Source: Cercis canadensis | Taxonomy: Eukaryota > Streptophyta > Magnoliopsida > Fabales > Fabaceae | NCBI GenBank assembly: GCA_003255065.1 | Contig: QAOA01001229.1 | Coordinates: forward strand, 901,861-965,860 | Direction of reading: 5' to 3' | DNA: 64,000 nucleotides | Part shown: piece after piece, positions 1-11,336 of the stretch | Layout of the letters: each line of letters opens with the position of its first letter | Numbering within the stretch: the first letter of the stretch is position 1 | Program-made: the position numbers and the translations under genes | The notes under the pieces: generated by a model | Databases searched by the model: none | Seen by the model: the letters and a program-made list of their open reading frames with translations, nothing else | What the model was told of the DNA's origin: nothing

Positions 1-756
1 GTGAGCAGAGGAAGAAGAAGTGGGCCTAAGATTATCTTCCAGGTCCCATTATCTGAGTGTGTGAGTGAGTAGGATAGAAATAGAGGAAGTGATTATTTAT
101 ATACTACTAGGCATTTCGTCATACAGGTAAACTGCATAAGTTTGAGATTGGATTTATAGTAATATATGGAGGTAATGGATGCCAAAGGGAGGGGTCACAT
201 CGGCACGTGGTTGCTGATTCCTCTAGTTATTAAACTAGACTGCCAATTTGCCATTAAAATCGTTGAGTCTTCCTTCCCTCTTCTATTCTCTTACTCTTCT
301 CTCTCTCACCACCAGCTAGCTGTTGCTAGCTGTATCTAATCCCCTCCCATGTGACCCACCTCCTCTCTTCTTCCTCCCTCCAATACCTCTGGACCTTAAA
401 AAACAAAACAAAACAAACATATATGCACACCATATACACACACACACACTTCCACCACAATCTAAGAGAGACTACTTTAGATCAAATGAAATCATCATGA
501 GCTTGTATGACCCATTTTGCCTCTTCCACATCCCTCTTATTATCTCTCTCTTTAATTTCTCCCACTGGATTTAGGAACCCGAGAAGATTTTCATCCAAGA
601 TTGGTGTTAGTTGCTGTGTGTTGGTTAGGTTGTTGAGATTGGGTTTTTCTCTTTCCTTTTTTTTTTTTTTTTNNTTTTTTTTTTTTTTTCTGTCTCTCAT
701 TTTATCAAACAGTTAAGCTACGTACCACGAGATTTTCGCTCCTTCTATATCTGGGA
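1..756 (+). promoter_or_regulatory. 5' flank and leader of the bZIP gene
   Basis: Upstream region of the bZIP gene with no convincing coding sequence. It holds a perfect G-box core CACGTG at 204-209, the classic plant bZIP/bHLH binding site, so auto- or cross-regulation by bZIP factors is possible (inference). A long CT-rich stretch at 265-310 and a pyrimidine tract at about 646-690 resemble a plant leader. The tract contains two N bases at 673-674, so its length is uncertain. Short open frames here are low-complexity and are not called. Confidence 0.55.
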
Positions 757-2795
757 ATGGCACAGTTACCTCCTAAAATACCTACCATCACCCAAAATTG
801 GCCTTCTAATTTTCCTCACCAAAGGATATCAGCAATGGCGAATTTCATTCCAACAAACAGTACTGCTACTACTCAACAACAACAACAACCATTACCTTCT
901 TGGGTGGACGAGTTCCTCGATTTCTCGTCGGCGCGGCGAGGGACTCACCGGCGGTCGGCGAGCGACTCCATCGCCTTCCTCGAGACCCCGTTTTTCGAGG
1001 AATGCCGAAACGCGGCCACGGTGATGCCGGCGGCGGGGGGAGCCCATGGCTTCGATAGGCTGGACGACGACCAGCTCATGTCCATGTTCGCCGACGACAT
1101 TGCGGCTGATTTGCCGCCGTCAACCACCGTGTCGAACCCGTCCACGCCCAACTCGTCTGATCAGAATAGCAATAACGATGAGAAGCCAATGGCAATGGAC
1201 GTCACAATACAAGGTCAGCAGCCCAAGAATGAACCAGGGGAGGTGGAGAGCTCATGCAAATATGAAACGGCGGCGCCACTACCCTCCGCCGCCCCCAGCA
1301 GCAGCGGCGATACTAGTGTGGACCCCAAAAGGGTGAAAAGGTAATCTTCAATCTTCATCATCGATACCATATATATATGGTATGAGCCATGCACGTAAAA
1401 TTAATTAAAATGCATTGGGAGTAAACTCATTAATAAAATTTACGAAGTCTTGAATTATTTTGAAATTTATTTTTACATCATTAGTAAATTAGTAATAGAT
1501 TCGAAAATGAGATAATGAATTAAAATTAAACATAGAATTTGGCATATTTAATTTTTTTTGTTTTTGGATAATCAGAATATTGGCTAACCGGCAATCAGCT
1601 CAGAGGTCAAGGGTGAGAAAGCTACAATATATTTCCGAGTTGGAACGGAGCGTAACAACATTACAGGTAAATAGCTTTAATTAGTTTTCATAATATAAGG
1701 TAAATAAGATTAATTTATTTCTTTGTTATTTAAGTAGTTATATTTATAAAAAATAATTATTCATTGAATTTTCATATTTCAATAAATAAATTATGCTAAT
1801 TATGGATGTTAAAATGAATTGAAGACGGAGGTATCAGCATTATCGCCGAGAGTTGCATTCTTGGATCACCAACGTTTGGTTCTTAACGTGGATAATAGTG
1901 CGTTAAAGCAACGAATTGCTGCTTTGGCCCAAGACAAGATTTTCAAAGATGGTAATGCTTTCATTTTTTTTTTTTTTTCACATACGTAAGTGATCTAATT
2001 TTAAGTATAAAGTTGAGTTTTAACGTTTGAATCATTATTTTCTTCAATATTTTGAGTTAATTAAATCAACTCCCTCTATTTAATGATAGAAAAAGATTGA
2101 TATAAAATCATTTATTTAATTATAGGCAATTATAGAATTAGCCATAAATTTATCTAGAAAGTTTTGAGTAGGATATATATACCTACCTTCACTAACTTAC
2201 AAGTCACATACTATTTGTTTAGAGCCAAAAAAGGAAAGAAGAGATGAAACAAGATCCTATTTAGCAGGCATGCCTCTCAATAATTTTCTCAGTTCATATC
2301 TTTTTGTATGCCATTTGCTCAAAAAATGATGAAAAAACTTTGATCATTGTAGTCATTGAATATTAGAGCATGATTTCCTCCCAAATCCATTATTCCCCAC
2401 AGTAAGTGTGACACTTTGATAAGATTATTATTTTTATAAACTGTGGTATTTCTAGAAAATACTAATATCTAGCTAGATTTGAAATCTTTTCGGAGGAAAT
2501 GATCTTTGCAATAGAACATGATTATTAAGATTGTGGTATTTCTTGTTTTTAAAAATTTTCAGCTCATCAAGAAGCATTAAAGAAGGAGATAGAAAGACTA
2601 AGACAAATCTATCACCAACAGAACCTTCAGAAGATGGGCAACTCAGTCAATAACAATGGCTATTCTCTTCACACACCACCAGCAGCATCACAGCCACAAG
2701 CAACACCACCATTATCACACTCACAGCCACACCTACAGCAGCTAGCAACTTCTCAGCCCTTGAGTTGTACGGAGAAGGATAAGCTCCTGAGCTGA
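757..2795 (+). CDS. bZIP34/61-like: Group-E bZIP transcription factor (bZIP34/61-like)
   Basis: Nuclear DNA-binding transcription factor, predicted 344 aa. Four exons join in frame: 757-1340, 1576-1666, 1825-1951 and 2563-2795, all with GT-AG introns. The N-terminus MAQLPPKIP and a Ser-rich segment with [12 protein letters not shown] (about residues 66-77) are typical of the AtbZIP34/61/VIP1 relatives. The basic region starts at the exon 1/2 joint as [19 protein letters not shown], with the invariant Asn and Arg spaced as in all bZIPs, and a leucine zipper follows through exon 3. A proline sits early in the zipper ([10 protein letters not shown]). In AtbZIP34/61 a proline in this position is known to disfavour homodimers. 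The C-terminus (exon 4) is rich in Pro, Gln and Ser. The first ATG was chosen because it gives the family N-terminus; a second ATG in frame lies at 835. The gene looks whole. Confidence 0.93.
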
Positions 2796-4225
2796 GAGGG
2801 AGACAGAGAGGGCTGAGGATTCATTCCCCTTGTGCTAACTAGAACTTTCACGTGATGTGTTCCCATTTCATTATCGATGTGGGGCTCCTGACATGCTCAA
2901 GAGTTTCGAGGGTAGGAACTTGACAAGTGGATTGTTTGGATAGGTTAATGGAAAATTGTTTTTATGGTCATCATTTTGGGATTGGATTGGACTTTTTAAG
3001 TTTTAATTTTGTTTTTTATGATTACACTTTTTTTAAAAGAAAATTTTCAATCATTTTTTTTTTCTAGGGGTGGGAGAGGGGGACAAAGCAGTGTGGGTTT
3101 GTATTGGGATGCATGGAAGCTGTCAGAGAATTATGTTTCTCCTTTATTAATTTTTTTTTCCTGGTAGGAGGGGGTGTCTGATTGCTGTATCTTTCTTGTT
3201 TTTCTTCCCTTGGCTCTAATTGTTTGTTCTTTCAATTTTCTTGGAAAAATTGTACAAAAGGTTGATTAATTTCTAACATTAGTTTTTTTTTCTTACTTCT
3301 ACATGGATGGCACTTCCTGTCAAATGTATATGAAGATTGTGTCATTAATTTTTTGCATCTCCTTTATCATGTTGAAACATGTTTAAATTGGCTCTAAAGT
3401 TACTTGTAGTATCTGTTCTGTTAAGCCAGATCAATACTAAGAACATATAATATTTTTCCTTGGGCCCAAAATGATCAATCCCCAATATTTATAGGGTGGT
3501 TCTGGTTAAATACTTATTCCTTCCAATCAAAGACAGAGACAAATATTTCTGAGACAAGTTAATTCAATTGCCACTTATTAAATAAAATAGAGATATTGTT
3601 GACTTTTCTGCTTAAAGTGCAGCTTCCTTCTAGTTCTGATAACCATACTTGTATATAATTGCATTGCCATAAGAAGAAAACACATATTTGATGATGCTAA
3701 TGCTGCCAGCACTTTGATTCTTTAGAAAATGATTGTTTCTCAGGTATTGGGATCAACCTCTTTTTAAATTATTGAATTGCTTAGAGGATTGCAGATAATC
3801 ATAATTAGTTTCATTAATGATTGAATTAAGGTCATAATTCATAAGTGGCTTGTTTACAAGTTTGGTAACACTTAATTATAATGTTAATTGGTCATATCAT
3901 GAACCACTAAGCTAGCTGTAGATTCCATTAGGAAACTACAGCTGGACATATGTTAATTAAAAACTTTATTGTTGACTGTTTAAGAAAATTAAAATCCCAA
4001 GTAAAACTGTCTAAATTTTGCAGAGCTTGTGCTCCTAAGCAATCATTTTCAGTCAGTAACTTAGTTGCGGGGAAACATCTTACATTGTTTTTATTGAGAA
4101 CTTTTATATACATATTTACAATATCTTTTGGTTTGAGTGAGAGTTAATTCCAATTGCCCCTCAGGGCAATGAAAGTTACTTAGTAGTAAAGTGTTGTTGC
4201 ACTCCTTCCCATTAAACTGGCATGT
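2796..4225. other. Convergent intergenic region: bZIP 3' flank and GLR-A 3' flank
   Basis: The bZIP gene and GLR-A end toward each other here. The first few hundred bases are T-rich and probably include the bZIP 3' UTR. Short open frames at 3928-4147 occur on both strands, show no family resemblance and are not called. No transposon ends were recognised. Confidence 0.5.
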
Positions 4226-7200
4226 TTAAACTTGAGTTGGCAAAGCCGTGTTTGGAGAGTTTATATGATCACTTTCTGCAACATAACTGACTCTTCTTGA
4301 GAATCTTCTCTTATGAGCTCCCCAGTGTTGAATCATCACCATCATCAATCTCCAAATTGTTTTCTTTCCGCGATCTGAATCACTCATGCGAATAATATAA
4401 ATCAAGAGAGCAAATGTTGATGTGCTTCCTGTCAATGTGAAGAGTGGCCAGAAGTTGTTGGGGCTAAGACTTGTAGTTTCTCCATCTGGTTCTATCTTTT
4501 CACATTCCTCTAATGCAAGCATTTTGTTTTCTATTTCGCGCAGCTTTCCAGTTTCAAATACCTTTAGTAAGGCTTTGTTTACACTAGGAAGCAATGGAGA
4601 TCCTTTTGGGAATGCCTACACACACAAGCCAACACATTAACTATAAACTCAGTTCTAATTTAAGGACTAGAAATTGCATTACAGAAAAGTTAAAACAAGT
4701 GTTGAAGCAGTACAAATCCAAATCCTCCAATTTTGTACATAGGCCCAGCTTGAGTAAACTCTTTGCAGTATTTTGCAAGGAAAATTTTGGAGCCAGGAAC
4801 TTCAAGGAAGGCAGCTGCTATTTCTTTCCTTCTGAGGGCTTCAGCATACTCTTCCTTTGAGCCAAAGTGCTTGATGTTTGCAGGGTTGAAGTGTAACACT
4901 TTCTGCAGATATGTTTTCAAGAAGGATCCTCTATCATATCCAACCATTGCATTGCTATTCCTTAGCTGATCAACATCATTTATTGTGGCTTCGAGCCTTT
5001 CCACAGTCATAATGCTGGCAAGGTTAGCCGTGTAAGTGTGTGTTATGATTAGTGCCACAAACAGCCACATTACCATAGTCATCCTTGATAAATTGCTGTG
5101 AAACTTATCCCCTATGTTCACTCAAATTAACCAAAGCAATGTTAGCATGGTAATCAACTTTTGCAACAGCTTCTAATATAGTCACCTTCAAGAAACACAA
5201 ATTTACCATGTAAGGAGATGAGAGTGGTGAAAGCCAACCACATCATGGTCCCAATTTGATTTTGCACAGAGCCCTTAAGTTCAGGGCAGTGGTTTTTTTC
5301 TATCATCCATAGAACAAAGCCATTGTAAACAATCATGGCCCCTATTAAAATCCACATGGTCACGGTAAAAGGCTTCATGAATAACCAAGTTTTATTGCCT
5401 GCTTTTGATTGAAGAGGGACTATCATCACAACTCCTGGATCGGTGTAGGGCTGAGAAAATTCAGCATACTGATACCGATTCGATACTATTGTGACATCAC
5501 CAACAACTGCATCAAAATTCTGCTTCATACAAAGACAAGTAAGATGTATGCTAACATGGCTTATAGCTCATATATACAGATATTGCAAGCAACACCTTCA
5601 ACATGATGGTATTTCATTGACAAAAGACAACTGATGCAAAATTAACATGGATTACAAATTATAGAATGAAAAAGAAATAAAGCTATGATGCCAGAGAAAC
5701 CAGGTGACTCAATTTTTTTGGTCCCCTGATTGAAGATTAACACATATATAATGTCAATGATTTGTAAATAATGAAATGGGATATTGAATAAAAGAATAAT
5801 TTTTTCTTACCTTCAAGTAAATTTGCTCCACCAAATTATCATATACACCTTCAAACGGATAGAATTGGTATTCCAGATGGTATGGTAACAACTCTACAGT
5901 TGCTCTAAAAAGATCTATAGTAAAACCATGGAAGGAGGTGGTATTTTCAGATTGATCTTGAATTATCTGGACATACTGTTTCATTGTAGACAAAGAGGGG
6001 ACCCCAATTCTTAGTGGTTTGTCTCTAGTTGGTATGGTCCATCCTCTTGGAGTATACCAAGGTCTCCCTGGCCAAATTACTTGTCTCAATTCCTTCATTG
6101 AACAACTGTAAGAAGCATTTTCTCCAATATTTTGTGAGAAATTCAGTCCATTTGTCCAGAATCCAAGTTCCCCGTGGCTCTTCCCCATCAGATTGATGAT
6201 CTGAAAAGAATTTTCAGGAGCTAATTTATTGTCAGTGAAGTAAAATTTTCCACTTAAGCCAGTAAAATTACTATGGAGAATCTTGTCTAGCAAAACTTGG
6301 CCACCCTTGTTGGTTTCTGTCATTGCCAGAGCCATAGTCCATGCAGCATCATAGGCCCGGGCTGCGAAGATCCCAGGCTCATGGTTAAACTCTTGAGGAT
6401 TCTCTAAGCTAAAATTTTGGCGAAATCTAAGGTAGAAATCCTCATATTGGTGCCCTATTTGTGGGAAGTAGCTCTTGACTCCAATAATCCCTTGCATAGA
6501 GAAGATAGTGGATGCATTCAAGGAATGGACAAGGCTTGAAAAGGAATCAGTGGTGATCCATACATAATCTTTCTCCATCATGTTCATTCTTTTTGCCATT
6601 TCAAAAAAGTGAAGGGCCAAAGGAAAGGACAAATGGACAATAAAGACTCTACACTGTCCTTCTCTGAGCCTGTTAAGTTTATGGGACAATGAAGAGGAAA
6701 CAAAAGGAGGGATGGCTACACGATTGCTTATTTCTATACCGGTTTCGCTGAGTGCTTTTGAGAGATGAGCTAAAACTCCAGTGGATGAAGATTCTCTGTC
6801 TTCATAGATTATGGTAACCTGACGCCATTCCCAGGACTGAACAATAGCAGCTACAGCTTTCATCTGCATAAATTGGGTAGGTGAGCCTTGAACTAGTAAC
6901 TGCCACTTCTCTGTTGCCCACTCTGGAGTTGCATCAGCTAAAGAAAGTAGTGGTGTGTTCTTTTGGCTGCAAATCTCAGCCACTAAAGCTGTCTCTTCCC
7001 ATGTTTGTGGTCCTATAATGGCTTGCACTTTGTGTTTATCAATAAGATTTCTAGCTACATAACATAGACTAATTAATGTTAGATGAGCTTGTCCCTTGAT
7101 ATTCTTCATGGGATATTATGCATGTCTGCCTAGATTATGTTTTTTTGTTTGATAAAAGAAGTTGGTAGAAGAGAAAAAGAAGTTGTTCATTCTCAAGGGG

Positions 7201-7803
7201 ATAATAAACCCCAAGAAAACCATCAAGCAAGACTTAAAATCTATCTGAGTATCAACACTAATATTAATTATATGCTTATTCTACTGAGTTTTTCTGGGTA
7301 CAACATACATGCATAAATCATAACACAACAGATATTTTATTCTTTCTTAAGCTATATTGTAGTATGATTATAAGGTGGTAGCAGTTTTGATTTTCAGATA
7401 AACTCAGCTATTTACAGATTTTGAAAGCTCACATATATTTATGAAAATTGATATCTTGCACTGATTTTATAATATGGTTAGAAATATAGCTACTTGTTAA
7501 CAAAAAAGGGAGGCAAAGAATGAGAGATAGACCTGCATGAGCTGCCTGAAGAGGATCCCCTTTAGAGTTCCTTAGGTGAAGAACAAAAGTTTGATTGCTG
7601 CGATGAAAGAAATCCTTCAGTGCCATCTTTATAGCCACTATCTCCTCTTTTCCAATGCGAGAACTGTTATCTATAATAGCTCCTATTATGCCCTTAACAT
7701 GGCCATGAGATATGTTAGAACTCTCATCAGCTGCTGCATAATTTCCTATAGTTAACATGGTGATGAAGCAAAAGAGAGGGATAAAGCTATGCATGTTTAC
7801 CAA
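4226..7803 (-). CDS. GLR: Glutamate receptor-like cation channel, copy A (GLR2-type)
   Basis: Plant ionotropic glutamate receptor homologue, a ligand-gated Ca2+-permeable channel of the plasma or endomembranes. Five exons in transcript order: 7533-7803, 5811-7054, 5207-5519, 4714-5111 and 4226-4615, joining in frame to a predicted 871 aa, the usual family length. Order: signal peptide (about 1-25); extracellular amino-terminal ligand-binding region (about 35-400); S1 glutamate-binding lobe from about 434 (DKPLRIGVPS); M1 about 558-578; pore helix about 594-609 (GTMMWLAFTTLISLHG); M3 about 620-645 with THTYTANLAS, the plant version of the iGluR SYTANLA gate motif; S2 lobe; M4 about 797-818. 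The exon 3 acceptor could lie three bases earlier, adding one Gln. A TATA-like stretch on the minus strand at 7853-7862 lies about 50 bases before the ATG. Its close paralogue is GLR-B. Confidence 0.92.
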
Positions 7804-8172
7804 AATGGCAAGTACTTAACTGATTACTAGGTGCTCAACAACAGTCATCCCCTTATATATATGCACAAGAATTTACAAAAATGGTCTTGGTCAACAAGTT
7901 TTCCCCTCTATCGGGCCGAACCATTTCTATATGTGGGTCAAACTAGAAAACCTAGCAAGAAGTTTTCTAGTAATTTGAATTTAGTCAATTTACTAAGTCA
8001 AGTAGGTAGAGATTTGGATAGAGGTTTATGTACAAATCATGGTAAGAAATTTCCCATGTAACAGGAGAGAGAAAATACTACATATTAAAAGAATATCCTT
8101 ACTCATTTTTAATTTTGAAAACTTAAAGCAAGTGCATTAGAAGAAAGATATACAACAATATATATAGGGAAT

Positions 8173-8414
8173 CGTTATTTTCACACTCAATTTCACTAAT
8201 GTCACACTCTATTTAATGTCTAAATATAATATAGACTAATTTATCCTAATTTAATATAGAAAATTTTTAGTCAATTATAAAAACCCCCATTCAGTATAAT
8301 TTTTTTTTAGTCAAAGTTAAAAACTCTTCATATTAATTGAAAATAATTTAATTTATATCATATTTAGACATTAAATAAAGTGTGACATTAACAAAATAAA
8401 ATGTGAAAATAACG
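8173..8414. mobile_element. Foldback MITE of about 240 bp
   Basis: The first and last roughly 60 bases are inverted repeats of each other, reading CGTTATTTTCACA inward from the left end and its near match inward from the right. The shared inner block includes ATGTCACACT and TTTAATGTCTAAATAT in both arms. The interior is AT-rich and non-coding. The flanks are TA-rich on both sides, so a target duplication cannot be assigned with confidence. The superfamily is undetermined. Confidence 0.75.
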
Positions 8415-9772
8415 GCTATATATATATATATATATAGCATTAGTAATGAAATTAATTTAGTATTTTTTTTATACATTCAAATATATTAATGAAAGCGAAG
8501 ATTATTATGGATGTCGTATAAATTATTGAGCCTCCATGATGTATTATTTTATAAAGTGTAAGTGCTTTGTTTATAACTGATTTGTGTGTTGAAATTAATA
8601 GACCAATACTTACGTAGAATCCCAAATGTTGAATATCGCCGCAATATGCGTCCATATGCACACCATTTAACCAAAGATATGCTACTATCTTGGAATCCTT
8701 GAATATGTTTACTTTTTTTTTTGTTTACCTTTTTGTGTTTTTTTGGACTGTTCAGTGAATTTTTTTTAAAAAAAGGTTTGGCCTCTTTTTTTTTTTTTGT
8801 TGAAATTATATAAGGTTTAGTGATGTATCTAGACACTTAAACTTAGGGGCCAATTATGAATATAAAATTAAAATATATGTAAAAAGAAAAACTATTTTAT
8901 TAAATAAATTACTTCAACCTCCCATGCTGATTTTGTAGCTATCTCTCTTATACTTTTAAAACACGCTACTCATAGTGAATTCATAATAGAAAGGGTCAAA
9001 TAGCAAATTAAGGTTGAAATGGCAAAGTAGCCTTAAATAATGTTTGAATTTTCATTTGCTGGTAACTTGCAATTGATTTGGTCTCTCCCCCTCACCCCAC
9101 CCCACCCCACTAAGTCACTATCCATAATCGAGAATACAAATCACTCTTCCCTTTCTCTTAATTCCTCACCACAGATTGAATACATATGTACTTCGACTTC
9201 CTAACGTATGAAGAAAGAAAGAAATCAAAGAAAAAGAAATGTCTTTACCAGTTATTTTACATTGTGAGTTGCATTAATTAATAATTAGTCATTTACTTTG
9301 AATATAATTATTCTAGTTCATTTGAAATAGTTTATATATAAACTTCATTTGAGTTCTATTGAACTGCCTCCAATTTGATGATAATATATATATATATATA
9401 AGGAGTCGGAATCCCATCAAGCCCTTATGTGTTTTGCAATGCTCAATATTTTTTTTACCCTAAATTAATTCTCCTGAGCAATATTTTCTATACTATTTTT
9501 ACATTCACAATATCATATGAGTTACGAATGTGTGCGAGCGTTTTATCCATATTTAAGTTGTCTCATTTAAATCTTTTAAAAATGATAGATTCATACTTTT
9601 AAAAGTAGAATTGTCCTAATTTAATCTATTAGAATAAAGTTTTAATAATTAGTGGGGGCCTTAAAAGATTATCGTGACATCAATTAAACTGAAATGCTCT
9701 ATTTTCAATTAGATCTAAATAGAATATTCTCTATACAACTTTGAATAAAATAATTGAGGTGGTTTTAATATG

Positions 9773-9826
9773 AAAAATATTTAATTTTGGTTGTTAAAAA
9801 ATAAACAGTTAAAATTAAATATTTTT
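9773..9826. repeat. Short perfect inverted repeat
   Basis: AAAAATATTTAATTTT at 9773-9788 is the exact reverse complement of the bases at 9811-9826, with a 22-base loop. It could be the core of a small decayed foldback element. No function is evident. Confidence 0.6.
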
Positions 9827-10700
9827 ACATCAACAGTAATAAATTAATGCTGCCATATGTGAAAAGGTCCAAATAATTGTGTCACTCCAAAAAAAAAATC
9901 TACTTGACTAATTTGTTTAATTATCACCCAAATTTGGTGGAAATTTATTTCCATATAGAGAAGACTTCGGAAATAAAGACAAATATATGCATCAAGATAG
10001 ATTTTCACCTGAATAAAGGAAGAAGAATTCAGTAAAATACAGAACCCTTTCAAATCTTAACGTGAGAATATTCAATGTTCTACAAATATTACTCGGACTC
10101 GTGTACGTGTTGATCTTGAGTCTATAGACCATTGAAGCTCTAGAAAAGTTTTGGTCCTAACGAGAGAATATTCAATTGGAGGATTTAACAGTCTCGATTC
10201 AGAGATCTTAGTTGAAGTCTTCATCTACATACTTCACGTGCCTATTATAATTGACAAATATGCTACCATCAGTACTTGTTAAAAAGAACGCTGTAATATA
10301 TATATAACAGTTTGTATCTTTGTCAAGTTAGCTAGATGGTTAAAATATGGAACTGATGTTTCAATGTTAGTTAGATATAATATATAATTGATAAATAAAA
10401 AAAGATAACAGATGGAGTATAGATTGAAACCTTTACTTTGTTAAGAATATATGCATGCATATGCCAAAAGGAAAAAGATAAAGAAAGTACATAAAGAACG
10501 AAAACTGTTTAATTAAATATAAAAAAAAGTGATAATGAGATATCTCCATTGTTTATGTACAGTCTTAGGGTTTTGGTATATGCTAATTGTAATATTCTTT
10601 CAGTAGTTTATCATGCTATTAGCGACTTAATAAAGAGTACCCTTTTTTGTTCGTAGGAAAGTTTTCATAATGAATGTAAAAAAATAATACATCACATCTC

Positions 10701-10749
10701 TAGAAAAAAAAAAAAAAAAAAAGTAAACGAAAAAAATTAAAAGGTATAG

Positions 10750-10797
<48 letters not shown>
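10701..10797. repeat. Poly-A tracts
   Basis: Long A runs, notably about 10750-10797, with little else. Translating the minus strand gives only a run of Phe. This is low-complexity sequence, and its length is probably unreliable in the assembly. Confidence 0.85.
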
Positions 10798-10802
<5 letters not shown>

Positions 10803-11336
10803 CGAAAACAATTATAGGGTATTGATTACTATGTATCTGAACTTTCTTTAAACTATAAATGTACATGCCAAAAGGAAAAAGACAGAAAGAAAATACAAAG
10901 GAATCAAAACTGTTTGATCAGAGTTTAGAGTAGTCTCAGATGTGAAACTGATCACATAATTATAGTCAAGTGGCCTTGCTTTCCTTTCCAATTTGAAGAA
11001 TTCAGACTCTTTCATAACCAGATTAAAATGCTACTGGTTAAATGAAATTAAAAAAAATTAAAAATATTAGTTGCGAGTAATTTGAGTAGTTTGCAAAAAT
11101 TCAGAAATAGTTGTAATTTTGAGATACATATATTTTTCTCACTTTTTACATAACAAGATGAAACAAAATCAAATTTGTCATATTTAAATTTCAATTGCCA
11201 AAGAGGGAATAACAGTTATTTAGTAGGTGGTTTGCTCACTTGGTGTTGAGATATGTACAAAACTACACTTCCTTCCTCTTGCTAGTGACTAAATTGTTTA
11301 AATTTGAGTTGGCAAATCAGATTTGTCCGGAGAGTT

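Larger units (their letters stand above)
8415..11336. other. Intergenic region between the two GLR genes
   Basis: No gene recognised. Contents: a TA dinucleotide tract at about 8417-8437 and another at about 9382-9400; a perfect 16-bp inverted repeat (9773-9788 with 9811-9826); and a segment at about 10440-10560 loosely repeated at 10855-10920 and again near 18175 (shared ATGCCAAAAGGAAAA). These look like remnants of duplicated GLR flanking sequence. Low-complexity A tracts lie at 10700-10800. Confidence 0.5.

Noticed and set aside
323-716. Open frames on both strands before the bZIP gene
   Set aside because: They lie in CT-rich leader and a poly-T run with Ns; no family resemblance, and position fits a leader.
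10627-10866. Minus-strand frame of 79 aa
   Set aside because: It is almost entirely Phe from a poly-A tract.
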